DNA of 64,000 nt from Paenibacillus xylanexedens. GTDB lineage: Bacteria; Bacillota; Bacilli; Paenibacillales; Paenibacillaceae. Position numbers and translations under genes: made by a program. Positions 26,988-35,147 of the stretch are shown in pieces. The stretch is taken from NCBI RefSeq assembly GCF_017874615.1, contig NZ_JAGIKV010000002.1, positions 372,001-436,000 on the forward strand. Reading direction: 5' to 3'. The notes beneath the pieces are model-generated. The model was not told the DNA's origin, made no database searches, and saw only the letters and a list, made by a program, of their open reading frames with translations. Positions within the stretch are counted from its first letter, which is position 1, and the number at the start of each line of letters is the position of its first letter.

Positions 26988-28793
26988 CTAAACATACAAA
27001 TTCCATCCCACAATAAAAGCAGCCAAGATAAAAGCCGAGATGCCAGACATGATGTACATCACCTTTTTCTTTTTGCTGTAACTACTCTTCCGCAGTTTGT
27101 AAATAAGCAAGCCAAGATACGCCACTGCTAGAACTACATAAAGTAGGTTAAACATTAAATTGATCCGTAACGAAGAATAAGCAGGATAATTTGGAAACCT
27201 CAACTTCGTTTGCATGATGAAAAGATTAAGAAAGAGTGCCACACCTGCAAAATTAATGGCAAGATGATATTTATTAAAATTGGTGGTAAGATTTCCTCGT
27301 TTATTTAGTTTGTTAAGAAGCATCAAGATTAGATAGCCAATTAAAGCACATAAACTGAAAATGGCGGCAAGCAAAACAGGAATAAAAGATATTTTAATCA
27401 AGTTCACCTTTAGATTCGATACTGGCAAGTAATCAATGTAAGGAGTGACGGAAGTTTTCTCAATAACCCCATTATTCTCGACAACATTATAAGACTTTGC
27501 TAAATCAGCTTTTGTGAATTTCCTTATATCAAGGGCTGTAAATAAATTAGTAAATCTAGAGGCCGCCCGTCGTGCGGATTGAAAATATCCTCCCCCCTCA
27601 GAAGTAACTCTATTAGAATTGACGTTATCACCGAAAATCTCTTTAGTAAGTCCATAATAATAAATTTCCTCAAAAGACTGGTTTGTCATGACAACCATCC
27701 CAAATTTAGATTCGGGATCAAAGACAAGTTTACTAGAGAATCCTTTCAAATTCCCCTCGTGCATCAGTGTAGGCACCCAGTATTCCATCTCAACGAACCC
27801 ATGCGCAAATCGCGGAGTAGAAGTCCCCTCATAATATAGACTTGTTGACAACATTTCGTTCAACGTATCCCTGTCCTTAAATAATACATGGCTATCATCT
27901 ACAGGCATCAACGCTGCAAGGAATTTGCCTAAATCTTCTGCTGTCCCAATCGCTGCCCCTGTAGGATAAATCGTTACGTATACTCTGTTCTCAGGGATCA
28001 GTTTCAAATCTTTTGTATACCCTTCAATCTCATTTCTTCTATGTACTAGGTCTGGATGATCTTGCCCCGTTGGATGAATTGAAGTGTCGTTCATATGAAG
28101 CGGTTTAAATATATGTTGATTGACATACTCATAAAAAGGTTGGCCACTTATCTCTTCCACGATGTAATCGGCTAGACCAACGCCATAGTTCGAATAACCC
28201 ACTATGCTATTCCGTTTATAGATCTGTTTTGGCTCATATTTACGCAACGTTTCTCCCAATTCTAACGTTTCATCCTCGGAGTAATAAAACACCTCGGCCG
28301 CTGTTTGATCTTCCCAACCCGCATTGTGATGCATCAGGTTCATTAGGGTAATTGGATCATCATGTTTCAGCTTTTTGAAAAATCCCTCTGGCAGATATTC
28401 CTGGATATCCGTCTCCAAATCAAGCTTTCCTTGTTCGACAAGCTGCATCACACTTGTATAGACCAACAGTTTCGAGATGGAAGCCCATTCAAAAACAGTA
28501 GAGGTATCCGCCTTTCGCTGATTCTCAATATCTGCGTAACCATATGCCTTATTCACAATGGTTTCACCATCTTTGATAGCCACAACCGAAACGGCAGCGG
28601 TGTACTTCTCATACGAGGCAACATAAGCATCAATCGTTTCCTCTAACTTGGATAAAGGAATTCTGGATGGTGTAGTCTCAACCTGTTTTTCTTCAGCGTG
28701 GGCAGGTACCGCTATTGCCATAATGATAAATATGAATGACAGAACACAAGCGATTACTTTGTTAACCGTGTGATATCCACGATTCATCTGCAT
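26988..28793 (-). CDS. Membrane-anchored serine hydrolase (class C beta-lactamase family)
   Basis: A 601-residue protein from ATG 28793 (AAGGAGAG upstream) with a signal peptide ending near AHAEEKQ. The catalytic motif S-x-x-K is SISK in EWASISKLLVY, the second motif is YSN in GYSNYGVG, and the third H-x-G is LMHEGNLKGF. The C-terminal 150 residues hold four membrane segments. Such proteins are usually D-amino-acid peptidases or esterases acting on the cell wall or on peptides. A decayed second copy of its C-terminus lies at 44353. Confidence 0.88.
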   Translation of the reverse strand: MQMNRGYHTVNKVIACVLSFIFIIMAIAVPAHAEEKQVETTPSRIPLSKLEETIDAYVASYEKYTAAVSVVAIKDGETIVNKAYGYADIENQRKADTSTVFEWASISKLLVYTSVMQLVEQGKLDLETDIQEYLPEGFFKKLKHDDPITLMNLMHHNAGWEDQTAAEVFYYSEDETLELGETLRKYEPKQIYKRNSIVGYSNYGVGLADYIVEEISGQPFYEYVNQHIFKPLHMNDTSIHPTGQDHPDLVHRRNEIEGYTKDLKLIPENRVYVTIYPTGAAIGTAEDLGKFLAALMPVDDSHVLFKDRDTLNEMLSTSLYYEGTSTPRFAHGFVEMEYWVPTLMHEGNLKGFSSKLVFDPESKFGMVVMTNQSFEEIYYYGLTKEIFGDNVNSNRVTSEGGGYFQSARRAASRFTNLFTALDIRKFTKADLAKSYNVVENNGVIEKTSVTPYIDYLPVSNLKVNLIKISFIPVLLAAIFSLCALIGYLILMLLNKLNKRGNLTTNFNKYHLAINFAGVALFLNLFIMQTKLRFPNYPAYSSLRINLMFNLLYVVLAVAYLGLLIYKLRKSSYSKKKKVMYIMSGISAFILAAFIVGWNLYV

Positions 28794-28904
28794 TAGCTTC
28801 TCTCCTTTTATATTAAATGGCAATTACATCTCTTGTTTTCGAGTATGCGTTTTCAAAAGAGTCCACGTGACTCTAAATTATTTTCAAATGCAATTACACT
28901 CCAT

Positions 28905-29279
28905 TTAAGAGATAGGTCGGAGAAGTTCACCTTTCCAATTAACGATGTTTATTTCTTTGTCTTTCAACAGGCACCAATCAATAATTTTTCCTATCAATTT
29001 TGGCGTGATGGTCTCATCGCTCCATTTCGGTGTTAGTACTCTTCTGTATCCTATATATTCTAACGTCCAGCCTTCGAATTCTTCTCCGATGATGACTATA
29101 TATGGGGGATTCTTCTTAATACTGTGTTGTCCCACTTCATAAGTGACGATTAACTTCTTATCCTCAGAAACGATATGTAATTTGATTATTCCTTCATCGT
29201 CAATATCCGGTTCAACATACCAATAAAATAATCGATTAGAGCGAACGATTTTACGTTTATATTTTTTTCTTACGCCCAT
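28905..29279 (-). CDS. Hypothetical protein, 124 aa
   Basis: A basic N-terminus (MGVRKKYKRKIVRSNR) followed by an alternating beta-strand body with YVEPDIDDEGIIKLHIVSEDKK and a C-terminal helix with WCLLKDKEI. GAGGTG precedes ATG. The gene is single and AT-rich. No recognised family; looks cytosolic. Confidence 0.6.
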   Translation of the reverse strand: MGVRKKYKRKIVRSNRLFYWYVEPDIDDEGIIKLHIVSEDKKLIVTYEVGQHSIKKNPPYIVIIGEEFEGWTLEYIGYRRVLTPKWSDETITPKLIGKIIDWCLLKDKEINIVNWKGELLRPIS

Positions 29280-29383
29280 AACTCACCTCACATATTCCTT
29301 TTTCCTTTGATCGCAGTATTTGGTATGTTATCCAAGACACAGCTAGAGTAGCTTTAGGATCTGTTATTAAAATCACACTAAGA

Positions 29384-30019
29384 TTAAGGAGTAGTACTTT
29401 TATAGAAATCAATTACTCTATCAAAGATCTCGCTCTCTCGTTTTTTTATGTCCGGTAACGTTTCGCAATGCTTTACAATATGATGTATATTCTCTTCTAC
29501 AGTCTCTGCTTTATGAATCCCTACATATCCTGGTACCAGTTCATTAAGGTAATGGAAGTACCTCATTTGAGGTTCAATCATGCACAGATGTTTATCAAAA
29601 TTTCTTCTGGATCTTGTCTGATCCATCTCCTTTCGCTTGCGCAGCTCATCTTCTTCAGCCCAGAATAGTACATAAGCATCCGGTAATGATATTTCATTCT
29701 TCAATAACTTCTCTCTAAAAAAGTTCGCTGTTTCATCTAAAGATAGGTGCTCAGAACCATATATCCAGCTGTACCAAATCTTAAATACATCGCCATCCAA
29801 AATCACATACTCATGTTGTTGATTCTTCTCATATGCTATATGCCATCTATCGATTTGTCTCTCCAGCAACCACATCATAAGTTCCTTACCTTCAAGTTGA
29901 GGAGCTTCACAAAGGAACCCTGTTTCTGGAACAATAAATGCATCATATTGTGTAGCGAACTGCTGACAAGTGGTACTTTTACCTACAGAACTGGCACCTT
30001 CGAGACAAATTATCGTCAT
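29384..30019 (-). CDS. P-loop kinase-like protein
   Basis: The first 20 residues form a Walker A loop, CLEGASSVGKSTTCQQF. A DGDVF motif (about residue 75) is the likely Walker B, and RSRR near 140 may be a lid. At 211 residues it resembles nucleoside/nucleotide kinases and phosphotransferases. The substrate is not evident; alternatives include a small aminoglycoside or nucleotide kinase. GGAGG lies before ATG 30019. Stand-alone gene. Confidence 0.75.
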   Translation of the reverse strand: MTIICLEGASSVGKSTTCQQFATQYDAFIVPETGFLCEAPQLEGKELMMWLLERQIDRWHIAYEKNQQHEYVILDGDVFKIWYSWIYGSEHLSLDETANFFREKLLKNEISLPDAYVLFWAEEDELRKRKEMDQTRSRRNFDKHLCMIEPQMRYFHYLNELVPGYVGIHKAETVEENIHHIVKHCETLPDIKKRESEIFDRVIDFYKSTTP

Positions 30020-30101
30020 TCAATTACCTCCAAATATTACTCACCAAATGATTAATCAACCTTCACTGGCTCTTAAGCGATCATGTTGAATTTATATTAG
30101 A

Positions 30102-30332
30102 CTATGTATTGTAGATTTCTTTAATCTTTAGCCATGTTTCATACCAAAATGTTTTTCGTTTAAGAGGTTTTATTACCTTAATTAGGACTTCTTTTCTTTT
30201 CAAATAAATCGTGCCATCCACTTCAATGAGTCCATCGCCAAATGCAAATACAATATCCTTGCAGTCTTTGTGATAATGGGTCTCTCTTGTTTCTGACCAC
30301 TCCGCTTTATCAATAGAATGCCGTTTTCTCAT
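30102..30332 (-). CDS. Hypothetical protein, 76 aa
   Basis: Starts MRKRHSIDKAEWSETRE at ATG 30332 after AAAGGAGG. The HYHKDCKDIVFAFGDGLIEV part suggests a small beta-rich fold; the C-terminus is basic. No recognised family. It lies in a run of small minus-strand genes of unknown role. Confidence 0.5.
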   Translation of the reverse strand: MRKRHSIDKAEWSETRETHYHKDCKDIVFAFGDGLIEVDGTIYLKRKEVLIKVIKPLKRKTFWYETWLKIKEIYNT

Positions 30333-30427
30333 TATTTTAAAATCCTCCTTTAAGGAAACACCACTAATTACAGCAAAACGGAAGCCTCCCACATCATAAA
30401 CACTTTGTTATCCGATATTGATGAGCC

Positions 30428-30877
30428 TTAAGGTTCGTTTATTCCTATGACTTGTTCAATTGCTATATTAAATTCTTTAACATTAATGTTTAACTTGATT
30501 ATTCCTTCTTTATCAAGCCCTTTTGTATCTAATTTAAAAGTACCTGTCAGTGCTTCCGAAGTATTACCATCAACTTTCTTATTTATGTCCAATTTAATGT
30601 CTCTATCAATTAATCGCTCCTGAATCTCCTTACTTATAATCGGTTCAACTGTTTTTAGGATTATTGATTTATTGGTTCTATTCCATAGATTGAAATGATA
30701 TGTTACGACTGTTATACCTTCATCTTCTTCGCTCCCTCCCAGTCCAATTGATATCAAGTTTATGTTCAACCCATTCTCAACAGTTTCATCCGTCTTTACA
30801 CTGCTTGAAATACAACCACTTAGAGCTACTATTATTAAAAGAAATATTAAAATCATTGAACGCTTTTGATTCTTCAA
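30428..30877 (-). CDS. Small lipoprotein, about 149 aa
   Basis: A lipoprotein signal is clear: MILIFLLIIVALSGCISS, with the lipidated Cys about 23 residues in. TTG 30877 is the likely start, as AAAGGAG lies eight bases before it; the ATG at 30907 has no site. The mature part is beta-rich with Asn, Lys and Glu (NINLISIGLGGSEEDEG). No family recognised. Extracellular, membrane-attached. Confidence 0.7.
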   Translation of the reverse strand: MKNQKRSMILIFLLIIVALSGCISSSVKTDETVENGLNINLISIGLGGSEEDEGITVVTYHFNLWNRTNKSIILKTVEPIISKEIQERLIDRDIKLDINKKVDGNTSEALTGTFKLDTKGLDKEGIIKLNINVKEFNIAIEQVIGINEP

Positions 30878-30890
30878 TTTGGAAACTCCT

Positions 30891-31127
30891 TTAATTTTTC
30901 TCTTCATCTTGAAGATCCCTATTTGCAAGTTCAAGTGCAATCGCTAATCTAATCCGTGGATATTTCCTAAGTCCTTTTAAATAGGTATTGTCTAGTTGTT
31001 TGCTTTCAATTATAGGGGTTTTAGGAAAAAACCTCTTTTCAAATTTTGATTTATTAAGCGGGAATATGATATTATACGAAACCACTTCTAACTTAATCTG
31101 AACTTGTATATTCTGAAATTTTGTCAA
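30891..31127 (-). CDS. Possible small basic protein, 78 aa
   Basis: An AT-rich frame with a plausible C-terminal helix (RIRLAIALELANRDLQDEE). It overlaps the end of the acetyltransferase gene by 34 bases and has no strong ribosome site, so translation is doubtful. It may be a real small gene or a relic. No family. Confidence 0.3.
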   Translation of the reverse strand: MTKFQNIQVQIKLEVVSYNIIFPLNKSKFEKRFFPKTPIIESKQLDNTYLKGLRKYPRIRLAIALELANRDLQDEEKN

Positions 31128-31614
31128 GTGGCCTCTTGCTATCGCATAAGACTACAGAGGTCTCAATTTGTCTTTCTGGAACATTCCAATAGGTATTTAA
31201 TAGCTTTTTCTTCTCATCAGGTGATACCAGTTTAAAACCATTCTTTAAGTAAAATTTCTTAGCCCATTCAGCTGAGTCCCATGTCCCTATTAAGATCGGT
31301 TTATTTGTTAAAGCCACCATATGAGATAAAAGCTTGGTACCTATTCCGCTATTCCGTTGGTTTGTTCGTACATATGCGTGTCTAATTAAGCATACATCAC
31401 CCTTATCTTGAATTCCCATAACTCCTAATAATAGATTTTTTTCTTCAAATCCCCAAAATACTACACCATCGTTCATTTCGCACTTTAGCTCTTCCAATGT
31501 CATATAAGGCTCATGATACCTATCGTCAGGAATTACTCCTTTGTATGCCTTTGCTGCATCATTAATAATCTGATACATTACATCCGTATCCATGCTTTTA
31601 CACAATCTAATCAT
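31093..31614 (-). CDS. GNAT-family N-acetyltransferase
   Basis: The start is ATG 31614 (MIRLCKSMDTDVMYQI) after AAGGAGG. The acetyl-CoA site reads AYVRTNQRNSGIGTKLLSHM, the motif A of GNAT proteins (R/Q-x-x-G-x-G/A), followed by GTWDSAEWAKKFYLKNGFKLV, motif B. 173 residues, normal length. The substrate cannot be read. Just upstream (31653) lies an unusual palindrome. Confidence 0.88.
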   Translation of the reverse strand: MIRLCKSMDTDVMYQIINDAAKAYKGVIPDDRYHEPYMTLEELKCEMNDGVVFWGFEEKNLLLGVMGIQDKGDVCLIRHAYVRTNQRNSGIGTKLLSHMVALTNKPILIGTWDSAEWAKKFYLKNGFKLVSPDEKKKLLNTYWNVPERQIETSVVLCDSKRPLDKISEYTSSD

Positions 31615-31652
31615 GTAATTAGCCTCCTTATGGTTTGATGTCGTTTCGTAGA

Positions 31653-31729
31653 TGCTAACCCACCACCGGCTTAAAAGCACCCGAAAGGGTGCGGCTGCAT
31701 GAGCACAGTTAGTTGGTGCGGGGTTATCC
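31653..31729. repeat. Palindrome resembling a diverged attC-like site
   Basis: GCTAACCCACCACC on the left and GGTGCGGGGTTATCC on the right pair imperfectly, with GCACCC-GAAA-GGGTGC between. The TAAC...GTTA polarity is that of the array sites, but the TATTCACG/CGTGAATA inner boxes are absent. Confidence 0.35.
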
Positions 31730-31758
31730 GCCTATATCCATAGTCTCTCACGAACTCA

Positions 31759-32364
31759 TTATAAATTGTATTTCGTTTTCATTCTTTCATATAATTTATA
31801 ATCCGTATTTCTATTTACAATCTCTCCAATTAACTCTTTCCATCTATTTTCAATCCACTTAGGACTTTGTTCTTTTAGAATATCCTCGTTAAATTGACTA
31901 TCGATATATTCCAAATCTTGTTTAAGCACTCCAATATCCTTAATCAGTTGATTTCTCGATTCTTTTTCTAGCGATATCTTATTCGATAAAATTTGGTCTA
32001 TGATTTCTACTCTTATATACGTATACATATCTCTAAACACACTATAGATTAAATAAGTTGATGATAATTGATCTTCCCTGAAGTCGGATTTCAGAAAGAC
32101 GAATGATTCTTCACCAACTTTCAAAGATACCGCCACATTTCCTAAGGCATGTATGACTGTTTCCTTCGAAGAGCCGTCCTCTAAGCTTTTTATCACATTA
32201 TCTAAATTAAAGATGGATTCTTTTATACCCATTTGAGTTCCATGATTTAGTTTAACCGTGTATTCAACTTCTTGATTATCTTTGTACGCTTTGAACTGAT
32301 AGTTGAAGTACATGCTTATTACCAATCCAACCATTAGTATGATTATTGCTATATTTTTTTTCAT
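31759..32364 (-). CDS. Membrane-anchored hypothetical protein, 201 aa
   Basis: One N-terminal membrane segment (NIAIIILMVGLVISMYFNY) and a soluble helical domain of about 175 residues. TAGGAGGGG precedes ATG. Only 35 bases upstream is the promoter-like pair of platform copy B, so this gene is placed where a first cassette would be, although no clear site of the array type follows it. Function unknown. Confidence 0.65.
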   Translation of the reverse strand: MKKNIAIIILMVGLVISMYFNYQFKAYKDNQEVEYTVKLNHGTQMGIKESIFNLDNVIKSLEDGSSKETVIHALGNVAVSLKVGEESFVFLKSDFREDQLSSTYLIYSVFRDMYTYIRVEIIDQILSNKISLEKESRNQLIKDIGVLKQDLEYIDSQFNEDILKEQSPKWIENRWKELIGEIVNRNTDYKLYERMKTKYNL

Positions 32365-32398
32365 TGAATCCCCTCCTAATAATGCCTGAACTACGTAT

Positions 32399-32427
32399 AT
32401 GATAACCCATATTGTTACATTTACGAA
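32399..32427 (-). promoter_or_regulatory. Candidate cassette promoter Pc, copy B
   Basis: Minus strand TTCGTA, 17 bases, TATCAT, about 35 bases before the gene at 31759-32364. Same spacing as copies A and C. Confidence 0.5.
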
Positions 32428-32475
32428 AGGAAATTGGCGAATAAGGGAGATTTATTAGTTTTCTCAAACCCTTAT

Positions 32476-32555
32476 CCAATCGATCCAATGGGCTTTGAAT
32501 ACGCTGAATATATGCAGGGTTGTACAGGACGCGAGTATGCAGTGGAACCTTTCGT
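32476..32555 (-). pseudogene. Collapsed tyrosine recombinase, copy B
   Basis: On the minus strand the frame reads VPLHTRVLYNPAYIQRI and runs straight into QSPLDRLDKG. The first part matches the N-terminus of the recombinase at 54-55 kb (YNPVHIERIRRI), the second its very end (NVQRIQSPLDRM). About 1 kb between has been deleted at a short shared sequence, ATT(C/G)AGCG. Confidence 0.7.
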
Positions 32556-32561
32556 TATAGT

Positions 32562-32610
32562 AATAAAACAAAAAGGTCCTTCTTCATCCCATAGGGAATC
32601 CGACGACCTT
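32562..32610 (-). terminator. Terminator of the lipase operon / platform copy B
   Basis: Minus strand AAGGTC ... GACCTT with an inner ATTCCC/GGGAT stem, followed by TTTTTGTTTT. The same terminator, with sequence identity in the loop, is at 55196-55251. Confidence 0.7.
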
Positions 32611-32772
32611 CCGATGTTTTTGAAACATATCAACTTTAAAAAAGGTAGAGCGTATCGCTTCGCCACATCATCTGAATGTCATAACTTCGTGGATTGATAT
32701 TCAGGCTTTCTACATTACAACCCTGTGCCGATCTTTGTTGCTGCAGAATCTGCATACCACTGTTCGAATATC

Positions 32773-33078
32773 TCAGCTCAGCATGCTGTGCTCCCTCCGG
32801 TCTCTGAAGTCCTCACGGTCAGCTTCCTCCATTCTGTGAATGTATCGTCGCAATGCTTCTTTATGCGCCTCCAATTCATCCATTCGACTGGATGTCCCGT
32901 TCAGGAAAGATTGCATTTTGAATCCTAGCGTTGTGGCAGCATTTCCTGCCCAATCTTGCTCCAGTCTACTATGTATTGAACGCATCTTCTGCTCCTGCTG
33001 CACTAAGCTCTCCTGTAACTGCTCACATTGATGAACGGCTCTTCTCAGATCGGATAAAGATACCGATATTCTTCCCAT
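32773..33078 (-). CDS. WXG100-like type VII secretion partner protein
   Basis: 101 residues of two helices with the turn DWAGNAATTL at about residues 42-51, matching the WXG motif as W-A-G. The length and hairpin layout are those of WXG100 proteins. It starts at ATG 33078 after GGGAGG and lies one base after the lipase gene, so the two are coexpressed. A probable secretion chaperone or co-substrate of that lipase, exported through an Ess/Yuk apparatus encoded elsewhere. Confidence 0.75.
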   Translation of the reverse strand: MGRISVSLSDLRRAVHQCEQLQESLVQQEQKMRSIHSRLEQDWAGNAATTLGFKMQSFLNGTSSRMDELEAHKEALRRYIHRMEEADREDFRDRREHSMLS

Positions 33079-33079
33079 G

Positions 33080-34468
33080 TCAATTACCTCCCGTTAAGAA
33101 CTGGTCTGCTTGAACGAAATCTTCGTGCTTGCGTTCAATGTACTCAGCAATCTCGCTGATGGATTCCTGATACCAACGGTTAATTCGTTCCAGTGTCGCC
33201 GCAGCTTCGTAAGCGATTGACGTGAAGGAATGGCTTTCACTTGTGGAAGTATAAGCCTCGAACATTCGGATGGAAGCTTGTGCATCATTGGAAAACCCGC
33301 TCAGACTAAGGCGCATTTCCTTGGCTGCCTGTGCCAATTCCTCCGGCGTTAGTCGGATTGTCCCACCACCTTGACCTGACTTTCCATTGGATACAGCCGC
33401 AATCAAGGGAGCCACCAACCCGCCAACGAGGTTTGACAAAGCCATCCGTGATTCCTGATAAGCATTCCAGCGTGGTGAGATGTCAATTTGTTTCCCCGTG
33501 GCGCGATCGATAAGTGGACCGACCAAGTTTCCCTGTTCATCAAACTGATACTGGTTCATCGAGTGATATCCTTTGCCTTCTTTTTTGGAAAACGAGTCCA
33601 TCAATCGAACAATATTACCGACCTGAAACTTGTCTAGATCGATATCAATTGGGAAATTGTATGTTACTAACGGGCCACTGGGCCCCATTGGACTAATAGG
33701 CACCATGAGCTGGAATTGCAGCCTCCAGTTTTGGTACATCGCATTGGCCGAGTCAAAATCCTGGCCTTTGTAGTACGTGCTGCCAACATGTCTGTCATAT
33801 TCAAAAAGTCCTCCTGCACCTACTGAATCGTTTGGCTGAACGATGTTTACCACTTTTTTATCATAGTAACCTTCGTTCACTTTCGCCAAGCTTGCATCGT
33901 CTAGCAGATTGGTTACACTCGGAGCACTGTATGTCATGGCCGACAAATCCTGTCGCGCTGCCACATATTGCGCTAAACCACCTCCAAGCGAATGTCCCGT
34001 AAGAGAGATACTTGCGTCAGGATATTTTGCTTTGACTTGTTCATAAAGCACTTCCGCCTGATGAAATTGATTGTTCTCCCAATTGATATCATCCTTAATG
34101 GATTGAATAAAGCTTTTCTTGAAAATGTTATGATGATTAGGGTCAGTTACGGCATCCTCCAGTTCTCTGGTGCGTCCACCTAAAACATCGAACACGTCTG
34201 TTTCGTAATCGGCTGCTCTCCCAAGCCAGCTCCCACCTGGCTCTGTTCCGCGGTAACCGATGACAATCTGATTCGTCTGATTGTTGTGGAGGATGACGGA
34301 ATCGAAACCCGACACTTTATTGTGGAGCTCGGCACCTTCAGGTTCAATAACCTTCCATTGTGCATAATCTCCCTCATCTTTAAGTGGTGCTCCGGCAGAA
34401 ACGTTGTCCTGGTAGGCAAGGTTAGATATTTTCTGATACAACTCGTCGCTTATGTAATCGTTCCGCAT
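33080..34468 (-). CDS. Lipase-like toxin with C-terminal WXG-like helical domain
   Basis: 462 residues. The N-terminal 270 form a class 3 (Mbeg1-like) alpha/beta hydrolase: the oxyanion region IVIGYRGTEPGG and the nucleophile elbow ISLTGHSLGGGLAQYVA, with SVGAGGLFEYDRHVG holding the probable late Asp and His. The last 120 residues are two long helices ending in EDFVQADQFLTGG, resembling LXG/WXG domains. Toxin first and targeting domain last matches the reversed order described for type VII lipases of the TslA kind. GGAGG precedes ATG. Confidence 0.75.
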   Translation of the reverse strand: MRNDYISDELYQKISNLAYQDNVSAGAPLKDEGDYAQWKVIEPEGAELHNKVSGFDSVILHNNQTNQIVIGYRGTEPGGSWLGRAADYETDVFDVLGGRTRELEDAVTDPNHHNIFKKSFIQSIKDDINWENNQFHQAEVLYEQVKAKYPDASISLTGHSLGGGLAQYVAARQDLSAMTYSAPSVTNLLDDASLAKVNEGYYDKKVVNIVQPNDSVGAGGLFEYDRHVGSTYYKGQDFDSANAMYQNWRLQFQLMVPISPMGPSGPLVTYNFPIDIDLDKFQVGNIVRLMDSFSKKEGKGYHSMNQYQFDEQGNLVGPLIDRATGKQIDISPRWNAYQESRMALSNLVGGLVAPLIAAVSNGKSGQGGGTIRLTPEELAQAAKEMRLSLSGFSNDAQASIRMFEAYTSTSESHSFTSIAYEAAATLERINRWYQESISEIAEYIERKHEDFVQADQFLTGGN

Positions 34469-34571
34469 AAATACCTCCTGAATTGAACATTCCGATATGA
34501 TTATGTAAACTAGTGATAATTCAATCTTTATAGTATATTAATACCATTCTATAAAAGTAGAGGTGTCCCTT

Positions 34572-34892
34572 TTGAGAAAACCTATCTTCTTGTTTGTAAT
34601 CTTAATCATCTCATCACTCTTGCTTGGAGCATGTGCCTCCGAAGAAGAAAAGATGATTGTGTCCTCCGCCGAGAAGTTCGCTGCAAATTATATTCTCGAA
34701 AAATACGGTGTAACCGTTCGTTTTAAAGAGTATAAATTCTCTCCTCCCGATCTATCCAATTCGTTAGGCCTCCATGGCTACATTGAAGGCGATAAGAAAA
34801 AGAAGGTATTTGTTCTGGTAAATTACGATCCATTAAGTGTCGAGACACTATCGCTTCCTGAAGGAATATCCAAGAAACCAAATTCCAAATAG
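34572..34892 (+). CDS. Small lipoprotein, possible immunity protein
   Basis: The start is TTG 34572 after GAGGTG. A lipoprotein signal ends LLLGACASEEE, Cys at about residue 20. The mature part (AANYILEKYGVTVRFKEYKF...GLHGYIEGDKKKKVFVLVNYD) is a short alpha-beta domain resembling DUF1433 lipoproteins, which protect against TslA-type lipases. It diverges from the lipase gene with 104 bases between. The immunity role is inferred from the pattern and position. Confidence 0.55.
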   Translation: MRKPIFLFVILIISSLLLGACASEEEKMIVSSAEKFAANYILEKYGVTVRFKEYKFSPPDLSNSLGLHGYIEGDKKKKVFVLVNYDPLSVETLSLPEGISKKPNSK

Positions 34893-35147
34893 AGAGTTGA
34901 AGTATATTTTTAAAACGATCAATCGATATAAACGCTTTTGAAACTATAGGGAATATATGGATTGTATCTTTCGTCAATTACTTCTGTCAACGTTCTCCGC
35001 AACAATAAAATGAAGAAACAAATGCGACCTACATAATAGAATGATTGTGTTCTTAAGTTAAGATACACCTCTGTTTGAAGAAGTTCTCCACTAATTCGAT
35101 GAATTCTGAATATACAGAAATAGAGGGAGTCACATCAGAACTCCCTC
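34893..35147. other. Intergenic region with a hairpin at 35122-35148
   Basis: No gene is seen. AGAGGGAGT (35122-35130) pairs with ACTCCCTCT (35140-35148), directly at the stop of the AraC gene on the minus strand. It is a candidate terminator, though its T-tract is weak. Confidence 0.5.

Noticed and set aside
32434..32697. Plus-strand 87-codon frame over platform copy B
   Set aside because: It is antisense to the recombinase remnant and its terminator; the similarity to 54-55 kb explains the sequence.
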